Part shown: one piece after another, positions 17,445 through 26,849 of the stretch
Position numbering within the stretch: position 1 is the first letter of the stretch
Layout of the letters: each line of letters opens with the position of its first letter
Source: Wolbachia endosymbiont (group A) of Pogonocherus hispidulus
GTDB lineage: Bacteria > Pseudomonadota > Alphaproteobacteria > Rickettsiales > Anaplasmataceae
Length of the DNA stretch: 64,000 bases
Direction of reading: 5' to 3'
Assembly (NCBI RefSeq): GCF_964028195.1
Contig: NZ_OZ034750.1
Location: 930,001 to 994,000, forward strand
Translations under genes and position numbers: made by a program
The notes under the pieces: model-generated
Told to the model about the DNA's origin: nothing
Databases searched by the model: none
What the model saw: only the letters and a program-made list of their open reading frames with translations

Positions 17445-18788
17445 TTACTTTCTGCTTAGCATATCCATCAAATCAGATTCTTTGAGTTTACTATGGTCAA
17501 CTTTACTGAACTTATTTACCACAGAGCTCATTTGATTATACTGCTTAATCAAAAGATTAACGTCAGTTACACTTGTTCCGGACCCCTTAGAAATTCTAAG
17601 TCTTCTTTTGCCATTTAAAATATCTGGATTTTGCCTTTCTTTTTCAGTCATTGAGTTTATGATGGCTATATATTTTTTCACTTTATTGTCATCTGGCACA
17701 CTGCTACTTAGCTTTTTTGTGAATGAACCAGGAATGAATTTCATTATGTTGCTAATACCATCCATTTTATTGAGAGTTTTTAACATTCCCACTAGGTCGT
17801 TTAGGTCAAATTTACCCTTTTTTACTTTCTTTTGTAACTTATCAATTTCTTCCTGACCAACAATCTCAGCAGCTTTTTCAACCAATGAGACAACATCACC
17901 CATGCTAAGTATCCTTTTTGCAATTCTATCGGGGTAAAAATCATCGAGGTCACTTAATTTTTCACCACAAGCAATAAATTTAATTGGACAATTGGCGATC
18001 ATTTTCATAGAAAGAGCAGCACCACCACGTGCATCACCATCAACACGGGTAAGAATAATGCCGGTTACACCTATTACCTCATTGAATGATTTGGCAATGT
18101 TGACCGCATCCTGGCCTATCATTGCGTCGGCTACTAAAATAACTTCTACAGGTAAAGCTATTTCCTTTACGGCTTTCAACTCATTCATCATATTATTGTC
18201 AATATGAAGCCTGCCTGCGGTGTCTAGTATTAATACATCATAATTATCGTTCTTTGCTGCTGCCAGTGCCCTTTTTGTAATTGCAATAGGACCCTCATTT
18301 ATTACTATAGATAAAGTTTGTACGTCTATCTGTTTACCCAGCACCTCAAGTTGTTTCTGGGCAGCCGGCCTATAAATGTCTAAAGAGGCAAGCATCACTT
18401 TTTTCTTTTGCTTTTTTAGCTTTAAAGCAAGCTTTCCTGAGGTAGTTGTTTTACCTGCACCTTGTAAGCCCGCCATCATAATCACAGCAGGGGATTTAAC
18501 TGCTAGATTTAAGTCACTTTTCTCTGATCCGAGAACTGCAACTAAATTATCCTGCACAATTTTAATTATCATTTGTGCTGGAGAAACACTTTTTATGACT
18601 TTTTCCCCAATCACTTTATCTTTAATGTCGTTGATGAATTTTTTTGCAACTTCAAGTGAAACGTCAGCTTCAATTAAAGCTATACGTATTTCACGCATGG
18701 CAAGATTAAAATCATCTTCAGAAATGATTGACTTTCCTCTTAGCTTACTAAATACAGAATTTAAACTTTCAGTTAACGATTTAAACAT
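17445..18788 (-). CDS. ffh: signal recognition particle GTPase Ffh
   Basis: 447 residues. An N domain is followed by the GTPase core (G1 GLQGAGKTT, DTAGRLHIDN, TRVDGDARGGAALS, and GEKLSDLDDF) and an M domain (MDGISNIMKFIPG, then the SKGSGTSVTDVNLLIKQY RNA-binding helix). It binds 4.5S RNA and targets nascent membrane proteins. Its 5' end overlaps the 3' end of the upstream membrane gene by 16 bp. Confidence 0.96.
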   Translation of the reverse strand: MFKSLTESLNSVFSKLRGKSIISEDDFNLAMREIRIALIEADVSLEVAKKFINDIKDKVIGEKVIKSVSPAQMIIKIVQDNLVAVLGSEKSDLNLAVKSPAVIMMAGLQGAGKTTTSGKLALKLKKQKKKVMLASLDIYRPAAQKQLEVLGKQIDVQTLSIVINEGPIAITKRALAAAKNDNYDVLILDTAGRLHIDNNMMNELKAVKEIALPVEVILVADAMIGQDAVNIAKSFNEVIGVTGIILTRVDGDARGGAALSMKMIANCPIKFIACGEKLSDLDDFYPDRIAKRILSMGDVVSLVEKAAEIVGQEEIDKLQKKVKKGKFDLNDLVGMLKTLNKMDGISNIMKFIPGSFTKKLSSSVPDDNKVKKYIAIINSMTEKERQNPDILNGKRRLRISKGSGTSVTDVNLLIKQYNQMSSVVNKFSKVDHSKLKESDLMDMLSRK

Positions 18789-20332
18789 AATAGCATTAGT
18801 AGAATACTCATTAAAAAGAGAGAAGAAGCTGAAACAAAACTCACTGAGTTATAACCCAGCACTTCTTTAAGTTTAGTAATATTATTAAAGTATAAACCAG
18901 TAAGTGGATTAGTCAAGTTTTGCACTACATTGGCAGACATTTCTCTCACTTTAAAGATCAGCTGATTGAACAGCAAGATAATATAGGGTATGAAAGCTCT
19001 AAAAGTCCAATCAACATCCATTTTAAAATTTATTCTCGGGTAAAATAACTTGCGTAAAGGAATGAACAATAAAGTGGTACATAATAACAAATTAAATTGT
19101 GACAAAATATTTTTTGTGTTGTACACAAAATCGAAAATCGAAGGTTTATTGTAAATAGGTAAGTAAGGATTGCCAGCGATTACGCATATAAATGCTAAAA
19201 TAATCATAGTCATTTTGCCTCCCCCCTCTGCTAAAGGTTTTGACTTACTTTTTGCAATAAACAAGTAATAAAGAAACTTTAGCCCCACGCTTAAATGAAG
19301 CAGCAAATTTAGAACCTTATATAAATTTTTATACCCTTTTAAGGCAACAGTGTTCATTTCAATTTCAGCTGTGATATATGATTTACTGATAAATCCAGCG
19401 GTTCCAGGAAATGCAGCCATTGTAAGTATTGCGATTATAGCACACATGCCTTCCACTGACATCAGTTTACCTACTCCATTAAAACTAATTGTTTTTGTTT
19501 GTGAAATAATTGAATTGCTGACCACAAACAATAATGATTGATAAACAAGAGAGAAGATTATATGCAGTATCAAAATTGGTATTGCCTTTTCTGAAGGGCT
19601 GAGTAAACCTCCTGCAATAATCAGCAAGCCCATTTGTCCTACAATATTATAGCATAAAAATCTACGAATATTTTGCTCAAGAGAAGCAAATATAATGCTG
19701 TAAATTGCAGTGATGGCGCCTACAAGCGCTAATATTTCAGTACAATCTTGCCATAGGTTATAAGTGTGTAAAAGCATCACTAAAAAAGAGACTTTAGTGG
19801 TAAATAAAGAGAGATATGTAGTGCCATGTAGCGATGCAGCAGGATATGCATCAACAACCCAAAACGAAAAAGGGAAACAAGCGCAGTTTATCAATAAACC
19901 TAAAATTATCAGGTTAGTACTTTGCAGTGCCAATCCTGCTGTTAATATAACTCCAACAAAAAAGTGTACACAAGCGTATCTTATTGCAGGCCCACTATCT
20001 TTACAGCCAGCTGCAATAATAAAAAATGCACTGATAGTCATTAATTCACAGAATATTATAACCAGTATTATCTGTTCAGATAATATTGCACATAGCGAAC
20101 TAATAGTGTAAGCAGCAAAAGATAGCATCTCTGAAAAAGTCAAATTTTGTGCTGGTAGAACAGCCAAAAATGCAACTGGTAAAAAAGATATTAGTATGAT
20201 ACGAAAAGATAAATCAAAATCCAGAATTGGGAGAGACCAATTTACTGCAATGCTCAAATTTTCAGGTAATTTTAGGACTATAACTATTAATATAGTCAGT
20301 AGGAGTAACAGTGACGATTTACAAAGTTGCAC
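18773..20332 (-). CDS. Mrp/NuoM-N-like proton-conducting membrane subunit
   Basis: 519 residues with about 13-14 membrane helices. The Proton_antipo_M core is recognisable: LCAILSEQIILVIIFCELMTISAFFIIAAG, HGTTYLSLFTTKVSFLVMLLH with its functional Lys, and ILTMAAFPGTAGFISKS. Of the family, MrpD (Na+/H+ antiporter subunit D) or an orphan complex-I-like subunit fits best; the sequence alone does not separate these. It stands alone without other mrp or nuo genes here and is probably co-transcribed with ffh. Confidence 0.75.
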   Translation of the reverse strand: MQLCKSSLLLLLTILIVIVLKLPENLSIAVNWSLPILDFDLSFRIILISFLPVAFLAVLPAQNLTFSEMLSFAAYTISSLCAILSEQIILVIIFCELMTISAFFIIAAGCKDSGPAIRYACVHFFVGVILTAGLALQSTNLIILGLLINCACFPFSFWVVDAYPAASLHGTTYLSLFTTKVSFLVMLLHTYNLWQDCTEILALVGAITAIYSIIFASLEQNIRRFLCYNIVGQMGLLIIAGGLLSPSEKAIPILILHIIFSLVYQSLLFVVSNSIISQTKTISFNGVGKLMSVEGMCAIIAILTMAAFPGTAGFISKSYITAEIEMNTVALKGYKNLYKVLNLLLHLSVGLKFLYYLFIAKSKSKPLAEGGGKMTMIILAFICVIAGNPYLPIYNKPSIFDFVYNTKNILSQFNLLLCTTLLFIPLRKLFYPRINFKMDVDWTFRAFIPYIILLFNQLIFKVREMSANVVQNLTNPLTGLYFNNITKLKEVLGYNSVSFVSASSLFLMSILLMLLCLNR

Positions 20333-20451
20333 AATAATTTAAACCAATATGGTTTATGCTATCTCAATATATGAATAAAATCAATTTGCATATTAACCAC
20401 TAATTAAACTAATTATCATATAATTATATCAGAGTTTAGAGGGTTATAGAG

Positions 20452-20580
20452 AAACCGGTCAGATTAGGTTTTTAATCTAATCTGACCAATAGCTTTAATA
20501 GTGAGGTAAGCTTTAATATAGCATTCTTAATTCATAATGCTACACTCGTGCATAATTTATTTTTAATTTGTGCACGAGCG
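20452..20580. terminator. two hairpins between convergent-side gene ends (20333-20635 otherwise empty)
   Basis: GGTCAGATTAG and CTAATCTGACC (about 20457-20487) make an 11-bp stem with a T-rich loop. CTCGTGCA and TGCACGAG (about 20546-20579) make an 8-bp stem with an AT-rich loop. They lie between the upstream end of the antiporter-like gene and the 3' end of the oxidoreductase. They could terminate the oxidoreductase transcript, although only short T runs follow. No coding frame is seen. Confidence 0.4.
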
Positions 20581-20635
20581 TTAGTAAATTATTTACTTTT
20601 TGAAATAAAATTTGGCATCATTTTAATATCCAGAC

Positions 20636-23479
20636 CTAGTAGACTTCAGTAGGGCATCCAGTTGGGCCCATAAGAATTATTTGCTCGCCTTCTCTTAAGT
20701 GTCTGCATAAACCAGTGGAACCGCCGATTTCCAGCACAATAGTGGAAATAATTCCTTTTTTTTTGTCTACTTCAGTGCCGGTTACGGCTATACCTTCCAT
20801 AGCAAGGTTTGTATTATTGGTTTTTCTGCTATTGGTTTCAAAATTTTGCAACCTAAAGAATTGTCCAGGTTTAAAATTCTTTGCCGCAAGTGGTGCTTTG
20901 ATCACTATTTCCACAACTTTGTCTGTTAAATATTGAACTTTTATAACCTTTGCAGTGAATTGCTCTTTGATTTTATTGAAAAATTCTTTGTTAGCCAGAT
21001 CTTCAACGCTTGACCACGCATTTTTTCTCTGGATCTCAGTGTCAGCTACTTGGATGACATCCTTTTTGGTGAAAGTTGCTCTTATATTACAACATTCATA
21101 CAGTTGTGCACATGACTCCGAGATTCTAGCTGGAGTGACAGAAACGAAGCTATTAACTCTATTCAAAAGCTGGGAAATAATAGGGTAGCCGTTTTTAGCA
21201 CTTGCCATAGCTTTCACGACGCTGCCGCTATACGAAGGATGAAGATCACCAAAAAAGCTGATTGTTTTATTGCCTTGCTTATACACTAATATTCTATCTT
21301 TATTTTGCATTTTAGGAGAGAATATTGGATCTATTTCTTTTCCTGATGAATTCAAATGAGTAAAATACCCATTACTTAATTTAAAATGCTTTTTATCTTC
21401 TGTTGCAATAACCGTATTTGGCTCAGTACCTGCTGCTATAAAAATAGAACGTGCTTTTATACGTTTGATTTCGCCGGATTTTGTGTCTATCAGTTTTATT
21501 GATTCAGCATGGTTATATTTATCCGTCACAACTTCAACTGGCTCTAAGTTTTCAATAAAGTAAATCCCTTCTGACAGCGCATTTTGCACCTCTTCGCTAT
21601 TTAATCGATAACTTGGTGAATCTTTTAGCTCTTTTCTATATACAATTTTCACTCCCCCCAAGCTCTGCATTAACTCTAATATTTTTATTTCTCTACTCTC
21701 TTTTTTTGCTAACTCTTGCTCTGTTCGGATCAACTTTGCGTGCGATATAAATTCATTCGCAATTTCATGTTCTTCTTCTGTCCAATCTTTTTCAACATAG
21801 TCTTTTCCATATTTACCAACCAATACCTCGTAACGAAGAAGAAATTTTTCTACTTGAATTGGATAATACGCTAAAGCTTCAGTGGCAGTGTCAATCGCAG
21901 TAAGCCCCGCACCTATGACAACTATCGGCATACGAACTTGCAGATTTGCTATAGAATCAAATTTAAGAGCGCCAGTCAGTTGTAACGACATAAGAAAGTC
22001 AGATGCCATACGCACTCCACGAGCTAGTATATTCTTTATTTTGATCATTCGTGGCTTGCCAGAGCCAAGCGCTAAAGCGATGTGATCAAAACCCAAGTTG
22101 AACGCGTCATCAACATTAATCGTGCCACCAAAACGAATGCCTCCATAAAGTGCGAAATTCTCACGTCTTTCCAGCAGTAATCTAATAATCTTTAAGTAAT
22201 TCTTATCCCACCGAGAAGTAATGCCATATTCTGCCACCCCACCAAACCCATCTGCCATGCGTTCACTCAATTTTTCGTGTTTGAAATCTTTAATTAGTTG
22301 GAAATTATCGATCAAAGGCTCAATTTTTAATCCATCAATGGCGATAACGTTATGCCCATCATTCAACAAATGATGAGCTAAATTAAAACCAGCAGGACCA
22401 AGGCCTACAACTAGAACGTTTTTTCCGGTGTTTTCTCTTGGCAATGAACGCTGAAAATTTAAAGGATTCCAACGGCTGAGCAGAGAATATATTTCAAATC
22501 CGTACGGTAAACTAAGCACATCATCCAAAATCCTTGTTTCAATCATTGGCACATTCACGGGTTCTTGTTTCTGATATATGCACGAGTTCATGCAGTCATT
22601 GCATATTCTGTGCCCAGTAGCCGCACATAATGGGTTATCTATCATCACAATTGCAAGGCTTGCTATGCTGTAACCTTCGCTTTTCACCAGATTCATTTCT
22701 GATATTTTCTGTTCTAGTGGGCAGCCATGCAGCTCAACTTTTAGTGGGGATTGTTTAAAAGTATTGTCGTTATTAATTAGCCCCTTTGAGCAGCTGTCCT
22801 TATTTTGCTTATGACAGAATATGCAGTAGTGAGCGTTATCTAATGCTTTATTCAAACTCACCTTTTTGCTTGTTAGATCAAAACCATATCGTCTTTTTAC
22901 TTCATTTGAATACAGCACTTCAACTTTGTCCACTTCTTTTTTAGAAAATGGCATGAGGTTTTCGTGGTCGATTTTTTTATGAATACTGAATAATATACTC
23001 TGTTTATTTTTTACTCTCCACACTGCATATTGTGCCGCAAGTTCTATTTCTTCTTTGTGATTTTCTTTATCTTCAAACCAATGCATCACCTGCTCGGCAA
23101 AATTTTTTTCTGTTGTTGGCAAAGTGAGAAAATGACTTAGTTTGTTAGTAATATCTATATTCGCCACATTAATGTATTTCTTCAATGCGTAGCGTTGGAC
23201 AAATAACCTTTTGCATTTATATATCACAGCAAAATCATTGTGTTTTTTCTTTAGCTCTTCTATTTCTTTTTCAATGTTGAAAAGTTTTGCAATGAACTCG
23301 TCAAATAAATATGAGAGGTCTATTATTAACTGGCTACCACCAATCTGATTTTTCCTTGCTTCAATTAATGAACAAAACAAGCTTTCATCACATGATTTAA
23401 TATAATTCAAAAATGTCTCATCCAATTTTATTAATCCACTGCGAGTATATAAATTTGAAAATGAGATATTAAGCTGCAT
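20636..23479 (-). CDS. glutamate-synthase-beta-like FAD/NAD(P) oxidoreductase, C-terminus apparently truncated
   Basis: 947 residues. The N-terminal 230 residues are helical and not recognised. A cysteine-rich Fe-S region follows (CIFCHKQNKDSC; ICNDCMNSCIYQK). The GltD-like domain (about 345-700) has VLVVGLGPAGFNLAHHLL and a second dinucleotide motif PIVVIGAGLTAIDTATEAL. About residues 777-823 are encoded by palindromic repeats. The C-terminal FNR/PyrK-like FAD domain (VVEIVIKAPLAAKNFKPGQFFRLQ) stops at LMGPTGCPTEVY, before the NAD-binding half expected in this family. The substrate is unknown. It may serve as an electron-transfer flavoprotein. Confidence 0.78.
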   Translation of the reverse strand: MQLNISFSNLYTRSGLIKLDETFLNYIKSCDESLFCSLIEARKNQIGGSQLIIDLSYLFDEFIAKLFNIEKEIEELKKKHNDFAVIYKCKRLFVQRYALKKYINVANIDITNKLSHFLTLPTTEKNFAEQVMHWFEDKENHKEEIELAAQYAVWRVKNKQSILFSIHKKIDHENLMPFSKKEVDKVEVLYSNEVKRRYGFDLTSKKVSLNKALDNAHYCIFCHKQNKDSCSKGLINNDNTFKQSPLKVELHGCPLEQKISEMNLVKSEGYSIASLAIVMIDNPLCAATGHRICNDCMNSCIYQKQEPVNVPMIETRILDDVLSLPYGFEIYSLLSRWNPLNFQRSLPRENTGKNVLVVGLGPAGFNLAHHLLNDGHNVIAIDGLKIEPLIDNFQLIKDFKHEKLSERMADGFGGVAEYGITSRWDKNYLKIIRLLLERRENFALYGGIRFGGTINVDDAFNLGFDHIALALGSGKPRMIKIKNILARGVRMASDFLMSLQLTGALKFDSIANLQVRMPIVVIGAGLTAIDTATEALAYYPIQVEKFLLRYEVLVGKYGKDYVEKDWTEEEHEIANEFISHAKLIRTEQELAKKESREIKILELMQSLGGVKIVYRKELKDSPSYRLNSEEVQNALSEGIYFIENLEPVEVVTDKYNHAESIKLIDTKSGEIKRIKARSIFIAAGTEPNTVIATEDKKHFKLSNGYFTHLNSSGKEIDPIFSPKMQNKDRILVYKQGNKTISFFGDLHPSYSGSVVKAMASAKNGYPIISQLLNRVNSFVSVTPARISESCAQLYECCNIRATFTKKDVIQVADTEIQRKNAWSSVEDLANKEFFNKIKEQFTAKVIKVQYLTDKVVEIVIKAPLAAKNFKPGQFFRLQNFETNSRKTNNTNLAMEGIAVTGTEVDKKKGIISTIVLEIGGSTGLCRHLREGEQIILMGPTGCPTEVY
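21010..21150. repeat. palindromic elements inserted in the oxidoreductase gene
   Basis: A degenerate CTGGATCTCAGTGTCAGC...TGGATGACA unit is followed by the recurrent ACAACATTCATACAGTTGTG segment. They encode about 47 in-frame residues (ARISESCAQLYECC region) between the GltD-like and FNR-like domains. Confidence 0.8.
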
Positions 23480-23508
23480 TATACAGTATGCACACTGTTT
23501 TTTGTATA

Positions 23509-23949
23509 TTACGTATTTTGTAGCATAGCTAAAATCGTTGCTTCTGCAACCTTTTCTTCACCAACATACGCAATACACTCAAATTTACATGCACTTAAAC
23601 GTGCGTTTTTAACATTAGCTTGCAGAATCAGTGTGTCCCCTGGAGTGACTGGCTTTCTGAATTTTGCATTTTCAATAGACATAAAGTAAATAGCTTTGTT
23701 TTCTATTGTACCTTGACTTTCTTTACCAAGAACACATATAGCAGATGCTTGAGCTAGAGATTCAATTATCAAGACTCCTGGCATTATTGGATGACCAGGG
23801 AAATGACCAATAAAAAATGGCTCATTGAAAGTCACATTTTTGATTGCTTTTATACTTTTACCAGGATCACACTCTATAACCCTATCTACTAAGAGAAACG
23901 GATAAGAATGTGGTAGTATTTTTATAATATCACTGATATTAAATTGCAT
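23509..23949 (-). CDS. fabZ: 3-hydroxyacyl-ACP dehydratase FabZ
   Basis: About 146 residues. ILPHSYPFLLVDRVIE starts the hot-dog fold, and the catalytic GHFPGHPIMPGVLIIESLAQ segment is complete. It dehydrates 3-hydroxyacyl-ACP in fatty-acid synthesis. ATG 23949 is used; GAGTAGG, which overlaps the stop of the upstream skp-like gene, serves as ribosome site, so the two are translationally coupled. It is last in the rseP-bamA-skp-fabZ series. Confidence 0.95.
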   Translation of the reverse strand: MQFNISDIIKILPHSYPFLLVDRVIECDPGKSIKAIKNVTFNEPFFIGHFPGHPIMPGVLIIESLAQASAICVLGKESQGTIENKAIYFMSIENAKFRKPVTPGDTLILQANVKNARLSACKFECIAYVGEEKVAEATILAMLQNT

Positions 23950-23953
23950 AAGC

Positions 23954-24505
23954 CTACTCAATGCCTTTTAAAGCAAATTCAGGTATTTCCTTGTTTATAT
24001 TGTTTAATACCATATCCGATAAATCAACTTCATCCATAGAGTATAAAACTTGGTTCTTTTTTGAAATAAATAGTACCAAATCTATGTTGTCTTTTTCTGC
24101 CGTTTTTTTAGCAACTTCTTTTATCTTGTTAAAAACACTCTCTACTGCATCTCTATAACTTTCTTCTAAATACAACATTTTTTTAGCGTAAGCATCTCTA
24201 GCATTTACAGTATGCTTATTAAACTGTTCTGTCTTTTCCTTTTTTGCTTCTTCTGACAAAAGTTCAAATTCTTCTTTTGATGGTTTGAATTTTTCTAACT
24301 CATTTTCAAATTCTTGTTGTAATTTAGAATTTTGCTCTTTTATTTGTTGTTGTATGTTTTGCAGAGCAAGGGACTCATTGATAACTTTATCACTATCAAT
24401 AATGGCAGCCTTTGTGTTCTGAGGTTGATATCCTACAAACTTATACCCCACACATAAGGAAATAATTAAGGCAATAACTGATATAAATAACTGTATATAT
24501 TTCAT
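23954..24505 (-). CDS. OmpH/Skp-like periplasmic chaperone
   Basis: 183 residues. An N-terminal hydrophobic segment (about 5-24) acts as signal or anchor. The OmpH domain begins AAIIDSDKVINESLALQNIQ, followed by a long Lys/Glu-rich coiled coil (about 55-120) and a C-terminal VLFISKKNQVLYS strand. Skp delivers unfolded outer-membrane proteins to BamA, which is encoded immediately upstream with no gap. Confidence 0.85.
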   Translation of the reverse strand: MKYIQLFISVIALIISLCVGYKFVGYQPQNTKAAIIDSDKVINESLALQNIQQQIKEQNSKLQQEFENELEKFKPSKEEFELLSEEAKKEKTEQFNKHTVNARDAYAKKMLYLEESYRDAVESVFNKIKEVAKKTAEKDNIDLVLFISKKNQVLYSMDEVDLSDMVLNNINKEIPEFALKGIE

Positions 24506-26842
24506 TCAAATCCCCGCTTCAATAGAAAATTTAACATTTGGTGATGGTATTATATCATAAGATTCCTTTACTAAAGGAAACCCGAAATCCAATCTAAGTC
24601 TACCAAAAGGAGAAAGCATTGAAAAGCCAAAACCTGGTGACACTCTCACAAGCTTGCTATCGTAGTATTTCCCTTCATACTTCTTATTTTTATCATCTAA
24701 GCCGAAAAGTGTTGCATAGTCAACAAATAGTGAGCCTTTGATACCAGCATAGTCATATAGTTTTGGTAGAGGAAAATCCACTTGCTGTATTAGATTAAAA
24801 TAAGTTTTGCCTCCCAATGAGCTTTTATTTTTGTCTTCTGCTCTTGGTCCAATGCCGGAAAGGTCAAACCCTCTAATCTCATTACCCCCTTTAAAAAAGT
24901 GCTGGCCAATGTTTAGATTTTCATCAGTATAAGAAAAAATATGACCTGCCGCCATCTTAAAGCGTAGCGTTATATCATCGTCAATTTTGCTTAATATAGG
25001 ATGCGTATAAAAAGATAAGAATTCAGATTTTAGGAAATTCACATTTCCTCCTAATCCTGAAATATCCTGACTTAAGCGCAGTAAATACCCTTCTTTTGGA
25101 GTATAGAGGTTATCCAGTTTATTATATGCCAACGTGTATCCCACTGATGAAATCTGATGTTCACCTTTTCGGTCCAGTATTATTTCAGAGATATCGGTGT
25201 CTTGTCCACCCTTATTATCCATGTGTATATGATTATACTTATAAGAATAGCGAAGGGAATTAGTTAAGTTCTCTGTGACTTTATATGATAATTTTGTAAA
25301 AAATCCCATATCGCAACTATCAAAAGTAGTGTTTGGTTTATCTTGTTTTTCGTAAAATACGCCTACACTTAGTGATGTATCAGAATCATTAAAATTATTT
25401 TCAACAAACTCTAAATCAGTAGAAAATACGTATTGACTTTTTTCGAGAGCAAAAGAGAGCTCTTTTCCAGTACCAAATAAATTACGGTCTTTGAGGTCAA
25501 TTTTAATCAATGCTCCACCAGGAAGAGACACACCTCCTCCCAAATACAACGAAGTAGTGTTTTTTTCTTTAACATTTAAGTCAAGATTTACTGCATCATC
25601 ATTAACTGCGTAACTATTTACTTTCACTGTTTCAAAAAAATCACTACTCATTAGTTTTTTACGTGATTTTTGAATCTCAGATATATTGTACGCATCACCT
25701 TCTGCTATACTTAGCTTACTTCTGATTACTTTATCTAAAGTGCGATCGTTACCATCAATTGTAATTTGATTTATATAAATCTTTTTACCCGGCAGCACTC
25801 TGTAGGTTACATCTACAACATTGTCACGTTGTACATACTCTGGATTAACTTTTGCAAATATATATCCTTTCTCATTTAAATACTTGTTTATTTTTTCTAC
25901 TGTATTATTAATTTTAACTCTATTAAATACCTTATCGTTTTCCTCTGTTATAAAGTCCAATATTTCTTCTTTTAGGCTCAAATCCTGAATTTCAGTTTCA
26001 ATATTAACCTCATTATTTCCAAACAAATATTGCTGTCCTTCGTCAATCAAAAAAGTCAACTCTATCTGATTGTTATTATCAATCTCAACAATCGGTTGAA
26101 TATTATTTTGAATATATCCTTTAGATGAATAAAAACGATCGAGCAATTCTGTGTTAATCAATAAATATTGTGGTGAATAATGATTTCCGCCTTTAAAAAT
26201 GGCTCTAAATAACTTACTAAATATGTCATTACTATGCACTTTAATAGCTTGCTCTAGCTCATTTTCAGAAAAGTTTTTGTTACCTATAAATCTTATATCC
26301 TTAATTTTAGAGGTTTTACCTTCTTTTATTTTAAAAATTAGATTGACCCTATTACTATCAAGCTTATTCAGCTCATATTCAATTTTAACACCAACCTTAC
26401 CGTTATTTCTATAAGTAGTGATTAAATTCATTAAATCGTTTTGCAATTTTGTTTCAGTGAAAATAGTTAGCGATTTTGACTGAATTACATTATTTAGCAG
26501 CTCTTTGCTGTTAAATAATTTATTACCCTTTAATATTATCTTGTTAATTAGTGGATTTTCTTGAATTTCTACTACTAAATTTTTTTTATCATCGATATAA
26601 GCGTTAACACTAGCAAACAACTTTGTTTTATATAAACCTTTTATAATCGAATCTATATCATCGTCGTCTACATAGCTACCAGGTTCTAACTTTATATAAA
26701 ACCCTATTGTTTGATTGCTTACTCGCTCATTGCCAATGCATTTGATATCTTTTATCTGTACTTTTTCCTTGTTTTCTAAAGCAACAAGTAGAGCGGGAAA
26801 GGAGATAAAAATTACTATTAGTATGTAAAATAGCTTTTTCAT
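24506..26842 (-). CDS. bamA: outer-membrane protein assembly factor BamA
   Basis: About 778 residues. The signal peptide is MKKLFYILIVIFISFPALLV. Five POTRA-like units follow (IKDIKCIGNERVSNQTIG; NKIILKGNKLF; IKDIRFIGNKNFSENELE; EGQQYLFGNNEV; INQITIDGNDRTLDKVI). The C-terminal 16-strand barrel contains HFFKGGNEIRGFDLSGIGP and FVDYATLFG. ATG 26842 is chosen because it opens the signal peptide; the frame extends 14 codons further. It folds and inserts beta-barrel proteins in the outer membrane. Confidence 0.95.
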   Translation of the reverse strand: MKKLFYILIVIFISFPALLVALENKEKVQIKDIKCIGNERVSNQTIGFYIKLEPGSYVDDDDIDSIIKGLYKTKLFASVNAYIDDKKNLVVEIQENPLINKIILKGNKLFNSKELLNNVIQSKSLTIFTETKLQNDLMNLITTYRNNGKVGVKIEYELNKLDSNRVNLIFKIKEGKTSKIKDIRFIGNKNFSENELEQAIKVHSNDIFSKLFRAIFKGGNHYSPQYLLINTELLDRFYSSKGYIQNNIQPIVEIDNNNQIELTFLIDEGQQYLFGNNEVNIETEIQDLSLKEEILDFITEENDKVFNRVKINNTVEKINKYLNEKGYIFAKVNPEYVQRDNVVDVTYRVLPGKKIYINQITIDGNDRTLDKVIRSKLSIAEGDAYNISEIQKSRKKLMSSDFFETVKVNSYAVNDDAVNLDLNVKEKNTTSLYLGGGVSLPGGALIKIDLKDRNLFGTGKELSFALEKSQYVFSTDLEFVENNFNDSDTSLSVGVFYEKQDKPNTTFDSCDMGFFTKLSYKVTENLTNSLRYSYKYNHIHMDNKGGQDTDISEIILDRKGEHQISSVGYTLAYNKLDNLYTPKEGYLLRLSQDISGLGGNVNFLKSEFLSFYTHPILSKIDDDITLRFKMAAGHIFSYTDENLNIGQHFFKGGNEIRGFDLSGIGPRAEDKNKSSLGGKTYFNLIQQVDFPLPKLYDYAGIKGSLFVDYATLFGLDDKNKKYEGKYYDSKLVRVSPGFGFSMLSPFGRLRLDFGFPLVKESYDIIPSPNVKFSIEAGI

Positions 26843-26849
26843 ATTTATT

